Made by a program: the position numbers and the translations under genes. From positions 1 through 64,000 of the IMG/VR virus record IMGVR_UViG_3300029319_000012: a stretch of DNA of 64,000 nt; one strand, written 5' to 3'. A model generated the notes under the pieces. That model was not told the origin of the DNA, ran no database searches, and saw nothing but the letters and a program-made list of their open reading frames with translations. Source of the DNA: a virus. This document shows positions 1 through 8,397 of this stretch, in pieces. Position 1 is the first letter of the stretch; each line of letters opens with the position of its first letter.

Positions 1-92
1 TTTTCAGGTGGCGCAACAGAGCAAGGCTTGGCATCAGTGAATTGTGGTGCGGAGAAAAGCATTAGCGCTATGATAAATGTAAAGTGTTTCAT
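1..92 (-). CDS. Secreted protein, N-terminal part only (runs off the window)
   Basis: An open frame begins with ATG at 92 on the minus strand and stays open to base 1. The 30 visible residues start with two basic residues, then a hydrophobic core (FIIALMLFSAP) and a small-residue stretch ending TDA before KPC, which looks like a Sec signal peptide cleaved after the alanine. No clear Shine-Dalgarno sequence precedes the ATG. The mature part is outside the window, so the function cannot be judged. It lies downstream of another minus-strand membrane gene, and the two may be co-transcribed. The main doubt is that only 92 bases are visible. Confidence 0.5.
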   Translation of the reverse strand, partial: MKHFTFIIALMLFSAPQFTDAKPCSVAPPE

Positions 93-136
93 GATTATAA
101 TATAGTCATCAAAAACACCAAAGTCACTAAAAATAT

Positions 137-424
137 TCAGATAATGAATATCTGACTTAGATGCCAAGCTAAAACCCAAAGATAAAAAAGCCCAACCCAT
201 TTTAAAGTTTGGGGCTTATTTTTTGATAAAAAGTCAATTGCAACAGCAAATACTAAAATTTTTACAGAAGCAAATAAAAAGTGAGACTCCTGCAAAAGCC
301 AATTCATTATTGGGTTTAATTCTTCTGCCCCTCGCGATATTGAATACAATGTTAAGCCGCAATCTAAAAGATTGCCCACATGGCAAATAATAAGCCAACT
401 TAGCATAATTAATTGAGGTTGCAT
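137..424 (-). CDS. Small membrane protein resembling the DUF5658 type
   Basis: The 95-residue product has three hydrophobic segments (about residues 5-30, 48-65 and 74-92). Between the first two lies a pattern of an Asp followed by a Thr, then Gly, Glu and Asn-Pro (LLDCGLTLYS, then EELNP), and a Lys follows in the next helix. I associate that arrangement with DUF5658-like bacterial membrane proteins of unknown role. The frame could also start at TTG 427, but ATG 424 is preferred; neither has an obvious ribosome-binding site. It is divergent from the large + strand gene starting at 489. Function unknown; probably an inner-membrane protein made in the infected cell. Confidence 0.55.
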   Translation of the reverse strand: MQPQLIMLSWLIICHVGNLLDCGLTLYSISRGAEELNPIMNWLLQESHFLFASVKILVFAVAIDFLSKNKPQTLKWVGLFYLWVLAWHLSQIFII

Positions 425-465
425 CAATATTAACTATATTTAAATAAACGTTTATAATTAAAAAA

Positions 466-472
466 CTATTTA
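466..472 (+). promoter_or_regulatory. Recurrent CTATTTA box upstream of a gene start
   Basis: The sequence aaCTATTTA lies 16 bases before the ATG at 489, with AGAGG between as ribosome-binding site. The same heptamer sits just ahead of five other gene starts in this window. It may be a phage promoter element, but the leader would be very short. Read on the other strand it gives TAAATAG, which shares TAAATA with the T4 late box TATAAATA. Role unproven. Confidence 0.35.
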
Positions 473-488
473 ATTAGAGGATTTTACT

Positions 489-3400
489 ATGCGCATATCT
501 GATCAAGAACTTCAAAAAATTGTTTTAAAAGAATTTAAAAAGCTGACCTTAGTCGAGCAAAAACAACTTGACCCACAAATTGGTCAGGCAGCGGAGGATA
601 CCTTACAGTCTCTTGACAAATTAGCAGATGATCTTGAGCGCGCCTTGCAGGACCGGCTTGAATCAGAAGAAGTTATTGACTTTGTTGAGGGCTTTGAATT
701 AGTTTTAAGACTTGCTACAACAATTCCTAGATATCTCTCTAACTTTGTCCTTGGATTGTTAAAAGATTTAGGCGTTCCCGTAGTTGATGATATTCACGAT
801 GTTGCAAATGATCTAGCAAACGGTCTCATTGCCGATAAGCTTCTTATAAGAAAACTTTTAAAAAGCATTGAGTGTGTTATTTTATACGCTCAATACAAAT
901 ATGTTCTTTCTACCGGAGATCTTAAAAGAATTGCTGAAATCGCTGCGCAATTTCAACAAGCAACAGACAAGACTGACGCAATAGAACAAATGAAAAGATT
1001 AATTAATAGCAAAAGAAGAAGCGGTCTTAGAACAGCCTTCAATCGATTTGTCGTTAATCGGATGGGACCTTTTACTGTAAGGGAAGGCAAGTACGCGGTG
1101 GCGATTTCGATTACGAGTCGATATGCTCTTGGAATTAATGACTCAATGCTAGCAAGATTGGTTTCAATCTTTAACAGAGCGCGCGGCAGAGGAATAGCAA
1201 ATATTTCTTTGGCACAAACACAAAAGATCAGAAGTATTGTACAGCCGGGTCAAGGAGGCAAACTTGAAGAAATATTTGACATACTAGAAGAAATAGATGA
1301 AAGAGCCTACAAAACACGCGGACTGGCGACAGGACAGCGCATAGGTATAAAAGACATTAAAGATAAAGCCGAGTCTATAAAAAAAGAATTAGGAGATCCC
1401 AGATCTGATACCAGAGAAGCATCACTTCTAGACGACATAATTGGATCTGAAAATTTAGATGACGTGAAAAGAAATGTGCAAAAATACTCATTCCGAAATG
1501 CCAAGATCGTAAAGCGCATTAGTTTAAATGCGCCAGCTTACAATGCTGACAGCATATTACCGCCATTAACTCCAACACAGTCACCGCTAGAACAATATAA
1601 ATTTATTATAGTTGAAATACCACCAGAGCAGGGTGGCGCTGGCAAAAGAGTTGTTCTTCGTGTTACCGATTTTCGACAATCCGAAGCACTTGGTGTGGTT
1701 GGTGGTGCTTATTATGATGGCGCTCACTATAAATTGATGGATATGGATAATGTTGAACTTAGCAATCAATTAGAAAGATATATAGCAGAGAGAGCTAATG
1801 TGAGTGAGATAGACGCATCAAGCGTGAGAGAATTAAATGAAAGGTTTATAAACAACAGAACAATTGAAAAAGTTAATTTTTCAAGTGATTTTACATTTTC
1901 TCAAGAAGCAATAGATCAATTATACCTCAGCGTGACAGACAGGTTTGACCCTAACATTCAAGAAGTCATCATTGATGTAGAAAGCATAAAACAAGGAAGG
2001 CTTAATATAGCTGCAGATCAAGTTTTAAATTTAACAGATGAAAGAAGAGCTTTATTTAGTATGTTAAACTATGAATTTGCAGCTGCTGGCGCCATGGACC
2101 CTAGTTTTGAGCCAGAAAGGCAGTATTTTGGTTTTAATTTTGACCCTGAATCTGAAAATATTATAATAAACGATAGAAAACAAAGAATGCTTGATTTAGC
2201 CTTAGAGGAGCCTCGAAGGTCCGGACAAGGTAGAGAGAGGTTAAGCGCACAAGAACGGCAAAGGCGCGCACAAGAACGGCAAAGGCGCCAACAAGAAAAT
2301 AAAAATATTAAAGAGATAAACAAACAAATTGATGAACTTGTCAATGATAATAGGACGTCAAAAGACTCAACGTTTCTCGCGCGCGGATCTTCCAGAGAAG
2401 CGATATCATTTAAATTTGGTGATCTAAACGATCTAGCCATACAGTTGGAGCGCGTCAGCGAGGTTGATTCTGTTCACATGGATGAAGCAGGACGAGCTAT
2501 ATTTAATTTAGATTTTATTGATGAAACTGTGCGCGCCGCGATACCTGGAACAATTAAGCCAGGCAGTATAGCTAGCCTCATTGAGCTTAAGCGAGCTATA
2601 CTCAACATTAGAATTCTTCTTGATAAAGATGTAAAATTGTATAAAAAAGCTTTAGAAGATTTTCTTAGCAAAAACAAAGCTAAAGAACCTCCAGACCCAG
2701 CTAAAGTTGAAAAATTCATGAATAAGCAAGGTCTTCGCATGAATCCGCTAATTCAACAGATGGTATGCATGGAAATTTTAATAGAGCAGATAGATGAAGT
2801 TCAACTTAATGAAAAATTTGCAGTAAATATAGATAAAATGGTCGACAGGCTTAGATCAGCCTTAGAAACCTCTGAAATACAACGTGCGCTAGACGCCACC
2901 GAAGAAGGCCAGCGTCTTAGGATTGAGTTAGAAAGGAATTTTGAAAAACTAAAACAAGCAAGAGGTCCTAGGCAAGCTATGGACGCGCAGGTTAGCATAT
3001 TAAACTCAGTGATCAACAAGTCTAAAGTCTTGGCAGGAACAACTACTTTGCTGGTAGGAAAAGCACTGTTGATAAGTTTTGACGCCATAGCAATTGCTAG
3101 CGTACCATTTACTGCGTATGATGCATATACAACTCCAGGCACTCAAGGTGGAACGCTCGCCGCCGTCGGCGCCGGAATCATTTCAGCTGGCGCTCTTGCA
3201 ATCCCCTTTGCTCTTTATAAAGCAGCTGCAGTGGTAGGCGTCCCAGCTGGTATCGCTGTTGGCGGGACATTTATTGTTGGTGCTGTACTTGAGTTTATGG
3301 CTGAGAGCTATTTTTATAAAACGGGCTTAACTGGTAGAATTTCGCCTGAATCTTTCAACTGCAAATTTACAAAAACTCTTATGACTAGCGATGCAGGTGA

Positions 3401-4925
3401 AAAGCGCAAAATTAAATTAAGTAACGGAGAAGAAATAGAAGTTATTCAAGGTGCAGCGGCGCCAACTTGTTATGGCTTTATGAAAACTAGATCGCTCAGC
3501 GAAGCTGAGACTGAGCAAAAGTTGCAACAAAGCGATCTCGGCGAGCCTTTAGATTTTTATGTTTCAAGAGACTCTATGGGCAAAGTTGAATATGGTCAAG
3601 AAATTTTAAATCCTATACATCGTTTTATTTATAAAAGAATTAACCAAACATTGTATGAAGAAAATTTAAACCAAGAATATAAGGATGTATGGGAAGATTT
3701 TGATTTTCGAGTAATAGTTCAGCCTAATGATAGAGTTTCTTGGAAGAAAATGCTTTACTTTGATGAGCAAACAACTGATTTTGTAGCAAACGAAACCTGG
3801 CCAGGTTTATTTTATAATCATGTGTTTCAGCAGGGTGAGGAAAATAAACAGCCAATTATACGTAGAAAATCAACCTTGCTTTTACCAGGTAATCGCATTG
3901 GATGGCTAGACGCTGATGGCAATGGCTTTTTAGAATTAAATCCAAAAAGTGATTTTGTTATACAACTTAATACATTGTTGCAAAGAAGAGTTCAGCTAAA
4001 TAGTATGCGTACATTTAAAAATCCCTTTGTGGGATCAGCTACAGAAATTGCAAATAAATCTCAGGCTTTGATTAATCTTATGCAAGAGAAACAAGAAACG
4101 CTTGTAAAGAGTCTCATCGACCATTTTGAAGGACCAATTGCAAGAAGCGCAGAAGCTGGCTATTTACAAGCTTTGAAAGAACCCGTTCTTCTTCTTGGGG
4201 TGTCGGCAAAATATGTTTTTACAGAACTATACATGCGACAGGAATTACTAAAAGACTTAGATAAAATAAAAATTGATATACTATCAAACAATCAAGGCAT
4301 TGAAAAAGCTACAGATGAAAAATTAGATTTAATATTTGAAAGAGATTTAATTTTTACACACTGGTTAGGGTCTGGCGGGCGTGATAAATTAGGTGAAGGC
4401 GAAAAATCTTTAATGAAAGGCTATCTTAATGCATTGAAAAAAGTTGCAGATAAAATTTCTAGTTCGCAAGCAGGCGCAGTGACAGCAACAGGCGAGCCTT
4501 TTAAACAAGGTTCAGATGTTCAAGATGCCGTGACATCTGAATTAATTATCAGCGGGCTTCCTGATCTTCAAAATGCTTTAAGTGCGATTGTCAATGTATG
4601 GAATAACAAAATTTCTGTTAGGTCTAAAGGATCTAGCTATCTTGACGTTATAAGGCGAATACAAACGATGCTAACAAATAAGGGAGTGAAAATAAAACAG
4701 CAAAAGATAGCAAAAGATTTACTAATAGCTAAATTAAAAAGCACTAGCTTAATGATCCCAGATGAAGAGTTTATTGATATCATCAGAAGGCAACAATCCG
4801 AGCGCGGCGTTGAAAAAGCTAGGCGGGATGCTGATGTAAGACTGCAACAGAAGCGCGGTCCACGAAATCCAAAGGATGTATCGCCCATGGGCGCGGAAGC
4901 CGGCGGTGGTCCTCCTATACAATAA
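489..4925 (+). CDS. Giant protein (1478 aa) with packaging-tag-like N terminus and hydrophobic centre; probable virion or ejected protein
   Basis: I do not recognise the family. The first 16 residues, MRISDQELQKIVLKEF, line up with MKITKSQLKQIIKEEI at 24519 and MKITERELKQVIKEEI at 24742, so it probably shares their targeting tag. The protein is mostly charged and helical, with a low-complexity Arg/Gln stretch near residues 585-600 encoded by a 21-bp duplication. A strongly hydrophobic region of Ala, Gly, Val and Ile at about 848-937 could form two or three membrane segments. The C terminus is basic and then Gly/Pro rich. The start is ATG 489 with AGAGG upstream. Size, tag and hydrophobic centre suggest an internal head protein that enters or spans the host membrane on ejection; that is inference. 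Confidence 0.6.
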   Translation: MRISDQELQKIVLKEFKKLTLVEQKQLDPQIGQAAEDTLQSLDKLADDLERALQDRLESEEVIDFVEGFELVLRLATTIPRYLSNFVLGLLKDLGVPVVDDIHDVANDLANGLIADKLLIRKLLKSIECVILYAQYKYVLSTGDLKRIAEIAAQFQQATDKTDAIEQMKRLINSKRRSGLRTAFNRFVVNRMGPFTVREGKYAVAISITSRYALGINDSMLARLVSIFNRARGRGIANISLAQTQKIRSIVQPGQGGKLEEIFDILEEIDERAYKTRGLATGQRIGIKDIKDKAESIKKELGDPRSDTREASLLDDIIGSENLDDVKRNVQKYSFRNAKIVKRISLNAPAYNADSILPPLTPTQSPLEQYKFIIVEIPPEQGGAGKRVVLRVTDFRQSEALGVVGGAYYDGAHYKLMDMDNVELSNQLERYIAERANVSEIDASSVRELNERFINNRTIEKVNFSSDFTFSQEAIDQLYLSVTDRFDPNIQEVIIDVESIKQGRLNIAADQVLNLTDERRALFSMLNYEFAAAGAMDPSFEPERQYFGFNFDPESENIIINDRKQRMLDLALEEPRRSGQGRERLSAQERQRRAQERQRRQQENKNIKEINKQIDELVNDNRTSKDSTFLARGSSREAISFKFGDLNDLAIQLERVSEVDSVHMDEAGRAIFNLDFIDETVRAAIPGTIKPGSIASLIELKRAILNIRILLDKDVKLYKKALEDFLSKNKAKEPPDPAKVEKFMNKQGLRMNPLIQQMVCMEILIEQIDEVQLNEKFAVNIDKMVDRLRSALETSEIQRALDATEEGQRLRIELERNFEKLKQARGPRQAMDAQVSILNSVINKSKVLAGTTTLLVGKALLISFDAIAIASVPFTAYDAYTTPGTQGGTLAAVGAGIISAGALAIPFALYKAAAVVGVPAGIAVGGTFIVGAVLEFMAESYFYKTGLTGRISPESFNCKFTKTLMTSDAGEKRKIKLSNGEEIEVIQGAAAPTCYGFMKTRSLSEAETEQKLQQSDLGEPLDFYVSRDSMGKVEYGQEILNPIHRFIYKRINQTLYEENLNQEYKDVWEDFDFRVIVQPNDRVSWKKMLYFDEQTTDFVANETWPGLFYNHVFQQGEENKQPIIRRKSTLLLPGNRIGWLDADGNGFLELNPKSDFVIQLNTLLQRRVQLNSMRTFKNPFVGSATEIANKSQALINLMQEKQETLVKSLIDHFEGPIARSAEAGYLQALKEPVLLLGVSAKYVFTELYMRQELLKDLDKIKIDILSNNQGIEKATDEKLDLIFERDLIFTHWLGSGGRDKLGEGEKSLMKGYLNALKKVADKISSSQAGAVTATGEPFKQGSDVQDAVTSELIISGLPDLQNALSAIVNVWNNKISVRSKGSSYLDVIRRIQTMLTNKGVKIKQQKIAKDLLIAKLKSTSLMIPDEEFIDIIRRQQSERGVEKARRDADVRLQQKRGPRNPKDVSPMGAEAGGGPPIQ
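2247..2288 (+). repeat. 21-bp exact tandem duplication inside the 1478-aa gene
   Basis: Two adjacent copies of a 21-base unit beginning gcacaagaacggc encode AQERQRR twice. Both copies are identical at every base, so the duplication is recent or kept by slippage. It keeps the reading frame. Confidence 0.85.
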
Positions 4926-4935
4926 AGATCGGTAA

Positions 4936-5238
4936 CTAATTTGCGACTTTCAAAACAGTGTGCATTGGTCTGACAAACTTCGAATCAAACGTAAGCTCTG
5001 CGCCATCTTTTGTATAGTTAACAGCTACAATGCCTGGTCGACAACGCTTGATTGCGCTAGCGACTGCTGAGTTTGTTGCAAAAAAGCTTACCGTGCCTTC
5101 TTCTTTAATTTGTTGTTTATTCCAATTGATAACAACTTCTGCATCAGGATCCCCGCCACTATGAAAAAATTTCTCTTGAAGCATATTAAGAGTGTTTTCA
5201 AATTCTGGGTGATCTTTTTTGATTGTTTTGCCTTTCAT
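4936..5238 (-). CDS. Hypothetical protein, 100 aa
   Basis: Start chosen at ATG 5238 because AAAGGA lies six bases upstream; the longer frame to 5292 would begin at an ATG without such a site. The product starts MKGKTIKKDHPEF and is mixed alpha/beta in look, with no signal peptide, membrane segment or motif I recognise. It is one of the few minus-strand genes and ends 10 bases after the giant gene on the + strand, so the two converge. On its other side it diverges from the gene at 5306, and the 67 bases between hold both upstream regions. On the minus strand the 5238 leader contains TATAAT, a possible host-type -10 box. Confidence 0.6.
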   Translation of the reverse strand: MKGKTIKKDHPEFENTLNMLQEKFFHSGGDPDAEVVINWNKQQIKEEGTVSFFATNSAVASAIKRCRPGIVAVNYTKDGAELTFDSKFVRPMHTVLKVAN

Positions 5239-5281
5239 AATATTTCCTTTAAATAAAAGTTCTACAGGAACATTATAGAAA

Positions 5282-5288
5282 CTATTTA
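5282..5288 (+). promoter_or_regulatory. Recurrent CTATTTA box upstream of a gene start
   Basis: This box sits 17 bases before ATG 5306, with TTAGGAAA as ribosome-binding site between. It lies in the divergent spacer between 5238 (minus) and 5306 (plus). Its spacing to the start matches that of the boxes at 466, 16353 and 16773. Confidence 0.35.
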
Positions 5289-5305
5289 TCATTAGGAAAT
5301 CAAAA

Positions 5306-5635
5306 ATGAAAATCGCATGGAAAGAAACAGAAAGCCGCCTGATACAGGATATTTATTACCACGATAAGCTCATAGGTTCAGTAAAAAAGCAGTGGGCGGC
5401 AGAGAAATGGAAGGTTAGTCCAAACTTTAGTATAATTGCTAGCTTTTCAAGCGAACTAGATTCAATACATGACTCTGCTTATAAAGCAGGGCACGCTCTG
5501 GTGGAGATCTATGAAAGAGAAATTTTCTATGAACAAGTTGAGCACGATGATCCATTTGACATTGATGATGATTCAACTTGGGATGCCAGAGTAACGCAGC
5601 CAATTGATATGAGGAAAATGTGGTCAAAACCTTGA
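5306..5635 (+). CDS. Hypothetical acidic protein, 109 aa
   Basis: ATG 5306 follows AGGAAA by seven bases. The N-terminal two thirds (MKIAWKETESRLIQDIYYHD onwards) look alpha/beta, and the C-terminal third is acidic with a DIDDDSTWD stretch before a short basic tail. No signal peptide or membrane segment is visible and I do not recognise the family. It is followed after nine bases by the MopE/VWA lipoprotein gene, whose AGGT-type ribosome-binding site overlaps the stop region, so the two are probably co-transcribed. Confidence 0.55.
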   Translation: MKIAWKETESRLIQDIYYHDKLIGSVKKQWAAEKWKVSPNFSIIASFSSELDSIHDSAYKAGHALVEIYEREIFYEQVEHDDPFDIDDDSTWDARVTQPIDMRKMWSKP

Positions 5636-5644
5636 GGTAAAACA

Positions 5645-7543
5645 ATGATAAGAACAATCATAGCGCTATTAATCTTAATAATATCATTAAGTTGTAGTAA
5701 CTCGCAAAGCGAAGGCGCTAATTTGATTATTGAAGATTTGATTGTTGAGGACGTTACTGAAGAGGTTGAAGAGCAAGATGTTGTCGAAGAAGAGGAGGAC
5801 GTGCCACTGCTGGTTCCTAACGAATGTTTGGAATGTAAATGGTATTTTTGTCCTCCGTTGGATTCTGTCTGGCAAAATCAAATTTGCATGGATATTTGTA
5901 GCGATCCACCAACTTTGGTTTATGAATCTGGTTGCCAGCAATATATGGAGTGCGATCCAACGCAATACTTTATTGAGTCAATAGAGTGCACGACTAACAG
6001 CGGGTTTCCAGGTACACAGGATAAAGTTTGCGATAAAGGAAGAATCGTATATACCGATTGCGAAACAAGCTGCACAGAGGAGTCTTGCAATTATATTGAT
6101 GATGATTGTGATGGTCTTATTGATGAAGAGCAGCTAAATCAATGTGGAGATTGCGGCATTGTTCCTGCAGAAGTATGTGATAATATTGATAACAACTGCG
6201 ACGGCACGACTGATGAGGATCTAATTCGAGCATGTGCAACTGCATGCGGTAATGGTTATGAACTATGTGACGGTGGAATTTGGTCCTCTTGCTCTGCTGC
6301 GCAGCCATCACAAGAAATATGTGATGGATTTGATAATGATTGTGATGGAGAAGTTGATGAGGAGTTAGAGTGCATATGCACAGTTCAAGACGTTGGTGTC
6401 CTGTTCCCCTGCAAAGAAGAGCCTTTAATATGTGGCGAAGGTCTCAAGACATGTGAATGTGTTGACGATGCATGCACTGAAATTACAGTGACGCCTTGTT
6501 TTGCTTTATGCCATTGGTTTCCTCCACCAGATCCATCCACATGCGACCCATTGGTTGGTCAGATTGTTGAACAAGAAGAATGCAATAATTTTGATGAAAA
6601 TTGCAATCAACTCATTGATGAGAATCTTGTGGGCTCTTGTTACAGTGGACCTGAAGGCACGCTAATGCAAGGTATCTGTGTTCCTGGCATAATGACATGC
6701 GAAGCAGGAGAGTGGGGCTCTTATGTCGATGACGAGTTTAAAGTTAGCTATTGTGATGGTGAAATTACACCACAAGAAGAAATCTGCAATGGTCTAGATG
6801 ATAACTGCGATGGCATTACAGATTATGGCGAAGAAATGAAAGAGACAGATATTTTGTTTGTTATTGACTGGTCTGGCTCAATGAATGATGAAATTAGTGC
6901 AGTCTTAATTGCGCTTAATCAATTTGCGCAACATTATAGTGATGAGGACGTGCTGCAGTGGGGCGTCATTCGTGGACCGATTGCGGACAAAATGTCAGCG
7001 CCAGATGAGTATCTTGAGCTGACGCATAATCTTTCTGGCTTTTCTGATTTTCTTTCATCCATGGCAGCGCTAAACTTTGTTTCAACTATCGGCACAACAA
7101 TGGAGATGCTCCTTGATGCTGTGTACTTGTCTATTTCAAATATAACAACTAGCTTGCCAATTCCTATAGAAGACTTAGGCTGGAGAGGTGTTGTCAATCC
7201 AGGAGGCTATGGTAGCGTAGTCAAAGAGTCCAGCCCGCCACTTGCTGATTTTAAAATAAACTGGAGAGAAGATGTCGATAAAGTTATCATTGTGTTCAGT
7301 GATGAAAGACCTCAGAGCTATTTGGTTCCTCAAATTACAAAATCAGCACTCGAAGCAGCGATGATTGCCACACCACGTTTAAAATTATACACATTCTCTG
7401 CATATTCATTCTGGACGTGGGATGAGATGGCAATAGCGACAGGCGGCAAAGACTTTCAATTAACAAACAACCCAACTGAAATGTATAATAGTCTAATGGA
7501 GATCTTAGATGAAATTTGCATGGAGCCAACAGATGAGCAGTAA
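5645..7543 (+). CDS. Lipoprotein with five MopE-type acidic repeats and a VWA domain
   Basis: The 632-residue protein begins with a lipoprotein signal peptide ending in the lipobox ISLSC (Cys17). A very acidic linker (to about residue 52) follows, then a cysteine-rich region. It carries five copies of a C-x-x-x-D-x-x-C-(D/N) motif near residues 147, 178, 226, 313 and 381, for example VCDNIDNNCDG. This is the putative metal-binding motif named after MopE and common in myxobacterial surface proteins. A von Willebrand factor A domain fills about 400-620, with the MIDAS motif DWSGS near 408, a Thr in IGTTME and an Asp in FSDE. Known VWA domains bind ligands through a divalent metal. I infer an envelope-anchored binding protein, perhaps for adhesion or exclusion; its role in a phage is unclear. 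Confidence 0.75.
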   Translation: MIRTIIALLILIISLSCSNSQSEGANLIIEDLIVEDVTEEVEEQDVVEEEEDVPLLVPNECLECKWYFCPPLDSVWQNQICMDICSDPPTLVYESGCQQYMECDPTQYFIESIECTTNSGFPGTQDKVCDKGRIVYTDCETSCTEESCNYIDDDCDGLIDEEQLNQCGDCGIVPAEVCDNIDNNCDGTTDEDLIRACATACGNGYELCDGGIWSSCSAAQPSQEICDGFDNDCDGEVDEELECICTVQDVGVLFPCKEEPLICGEGLKTCECVDDACTEITVTPCFALCHWFPPPDPSTCDPLVGQIVEQEECNNFDENCNQLIDENLVGSCYSGPEGTLMQGICVPGIMTCEAGEWGSYVDDEFKVSYCDGEITPQEEICNGLDDNCDGITDYGEEMKETDILFVIDWSGSMNDEISAVLIALNQFAQHYSDEDVLQWGVIRGPIADKMSAPDEYLELTHNLSGFSDFLSSMAALNFVSTIGTTMEMLLDAVYLSISNITTSLPIPIEDLGWRGVVNPGGYGSVVKESSPPLADFKINWREDVDKVIIVFSDERPQSYLVPQITKSALEAAMIATPRLKLYTFSAYSFWTWDEMAIATGGKDFQLTNNPTEMYNSLMEILDEICMEPTDEQ

Positions 7544-7766
7544 AGAAAACCAAGTCTTAAACGAAATAATTATTGAGCTGGTTGAAGAGAATAGAGTTTT
7601 AGCTAAAAAGAATGATGAGCTACAAGACGAGGTTGATTCTCTTTGGTCCTTGATGGATGAACTTACAAAATCAGATGTTGAAAACTTTAGCCACCTTTTA
7701 AAAGAGCTAGGGTCAGATATTATTACGAAAACTTTAATGGTTACAAGAAAGAAAGCAGACTGCTGA
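7533..7766 (+). CDS. Small coiled-coil protein, 77 aa
   Basis: Start chosen at ATG 7533, which overlaps the last 11 bases of the lipoprotein gene; an upstream ATG at 7509 lies deeper in that gene. Residues 1-60 show heptad-like spacing of Leu, Ile and Val with many Glu and Lys (NEIIIELVEENRVLAKKNDE), so a coiled coil is likely. No membrane segment is present. Translation is probably coupled to the lipoprotein upstream. Function unknown; it could be a cytoplasmic partner or a small regulator. Confidence 0.55.
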   Translation: MSSKENQVLNEIIIELVEENRVLAKKNDELQDEVDSLWSLMDELTKSDVENFSHLLKELGSDIITKTLMVTRKKADC

Positions 7767-7776
7767 GGGCATATGA

Positions 7777-8382
7777 GTGAAAAAAAAGATATTATCAGTT
7801 TTAATTATCTTATTCTTTACTGTCAACTGTAACGTGCACGAAAATGTAATATTTTCCAACAGCTATGTCAAAATATATAAAAATTCTAGATGCAAACCAT
7901 CAGACGGCTTTCCGCAAATGATTATGATCCCATTTTTTCATAGAGCCACGCAGATTGTTCCTGATTGTCAAACTTACCCTAAACATAAAACCGCGCTGGC
8001 ATTAATGATTTTCTATCACAAATGGCAAGAATATTTTGGTGATGACGATTATAAAGTAAAAGAGCTTCTTAACAAAGTCATGGTCAAGTGGGGAAGACAC
8101 CTTCGAACAATTGAAGCTAGAGGGTTTGATTTGCACGGTGAGCCAATAACAAAAGCTACAATTCAAGGCATCGTGGAAACTGACACAATTATATGGGTCT
8201 GGCAAGCCTATGGTAAAATATCAGAGACTAGCTTAATGCATGAATTGGTTCATATTTCTCTCAAGGCAAGCATCGGCACAACTGATCCAGATCACGAAGG
8301 TCATGTTTATGAGGGCTGGACGCCAGCACATACGAGAATGATCGAAGAAGCCAAAGACATGCTTCGTGCGTTTAATATATAA
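7777..8382 (+). CDS. Lipoprotein zinc metallopeptidase (HELVH)
   Basis: The start is GTG 7777, supported by GAGG eight bases upstream and by the signal sequence it gives: three Lys, a hydrophobic core and then FTVNC with the lipid-attachment Cys18. The nearby ATG at 7774 is in another frame that soon stops. HELVH at residues 155-159 is the HExxH zinc motif of metallopeptidases, and acidic residues downstream could supply the third ligand. Total length is 201 residues. The product should be an outer- or inner-membrane-anchored peptidase facing the periplasm. It directly follows the MopE/VWA lipoprotein and a coiled-coil gene, so the three may form an envelope operon. Substrate unknown. Confidence 0.65.
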   Translation: MKKKILSVLIILFFTVNCNVHENVIFSNSYVKIYKNSRCKPSDGFPQMIMIPFFHRATQIVPDCQTYPKHKTALALMIFYHKWQEYFGDDDYKVKELLNKVMVKWGRHLRTIEARGFDLHGEPITKATIQGIVETDTIIWVWQAYGKISETSLMHELVHISLKASIGTTDPDHEGHVYEGWTPAHTRMIEEAKDMLRAFNI

Positions 8383-8386
8383 GCAT

Positions 8387-8393
8387 CTATTTA
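8387..8393 (+). promoter_or_regulatory. Recurrent CTATTTA box, only four bases from a start codon
   Basis: The box lies four bases before ATG 8398, without room for a ribosome-binding site. If it is a promoter, the message would be nearly leaderless. It is the weakest instance of the box, though it does fall between two genes. Confidence 0.25.
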
Positions 8394-8397
8394 TTAT

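Noticed and set aside
428-488. TATAAT-like sequences between the divergent genes at the left end
   Set aside because: The stretch is so AT-rich that -10-like hexamers occur by chance and no -35 partner stands out.
2069-2440. Minus-strand frame of 123 aa inside the 1478-aa gene
   Set aside because: Ser/Leu/Arg/Cys-rich shadow of a well-supported gene, with no start signal.
7774-7833. ATG 7774 as start of the lipoprotein peptidase
   Set aside because: That ATG is in another frame that stops soon; only GTG 7777 yields the signal peptide and the HELVH protein.
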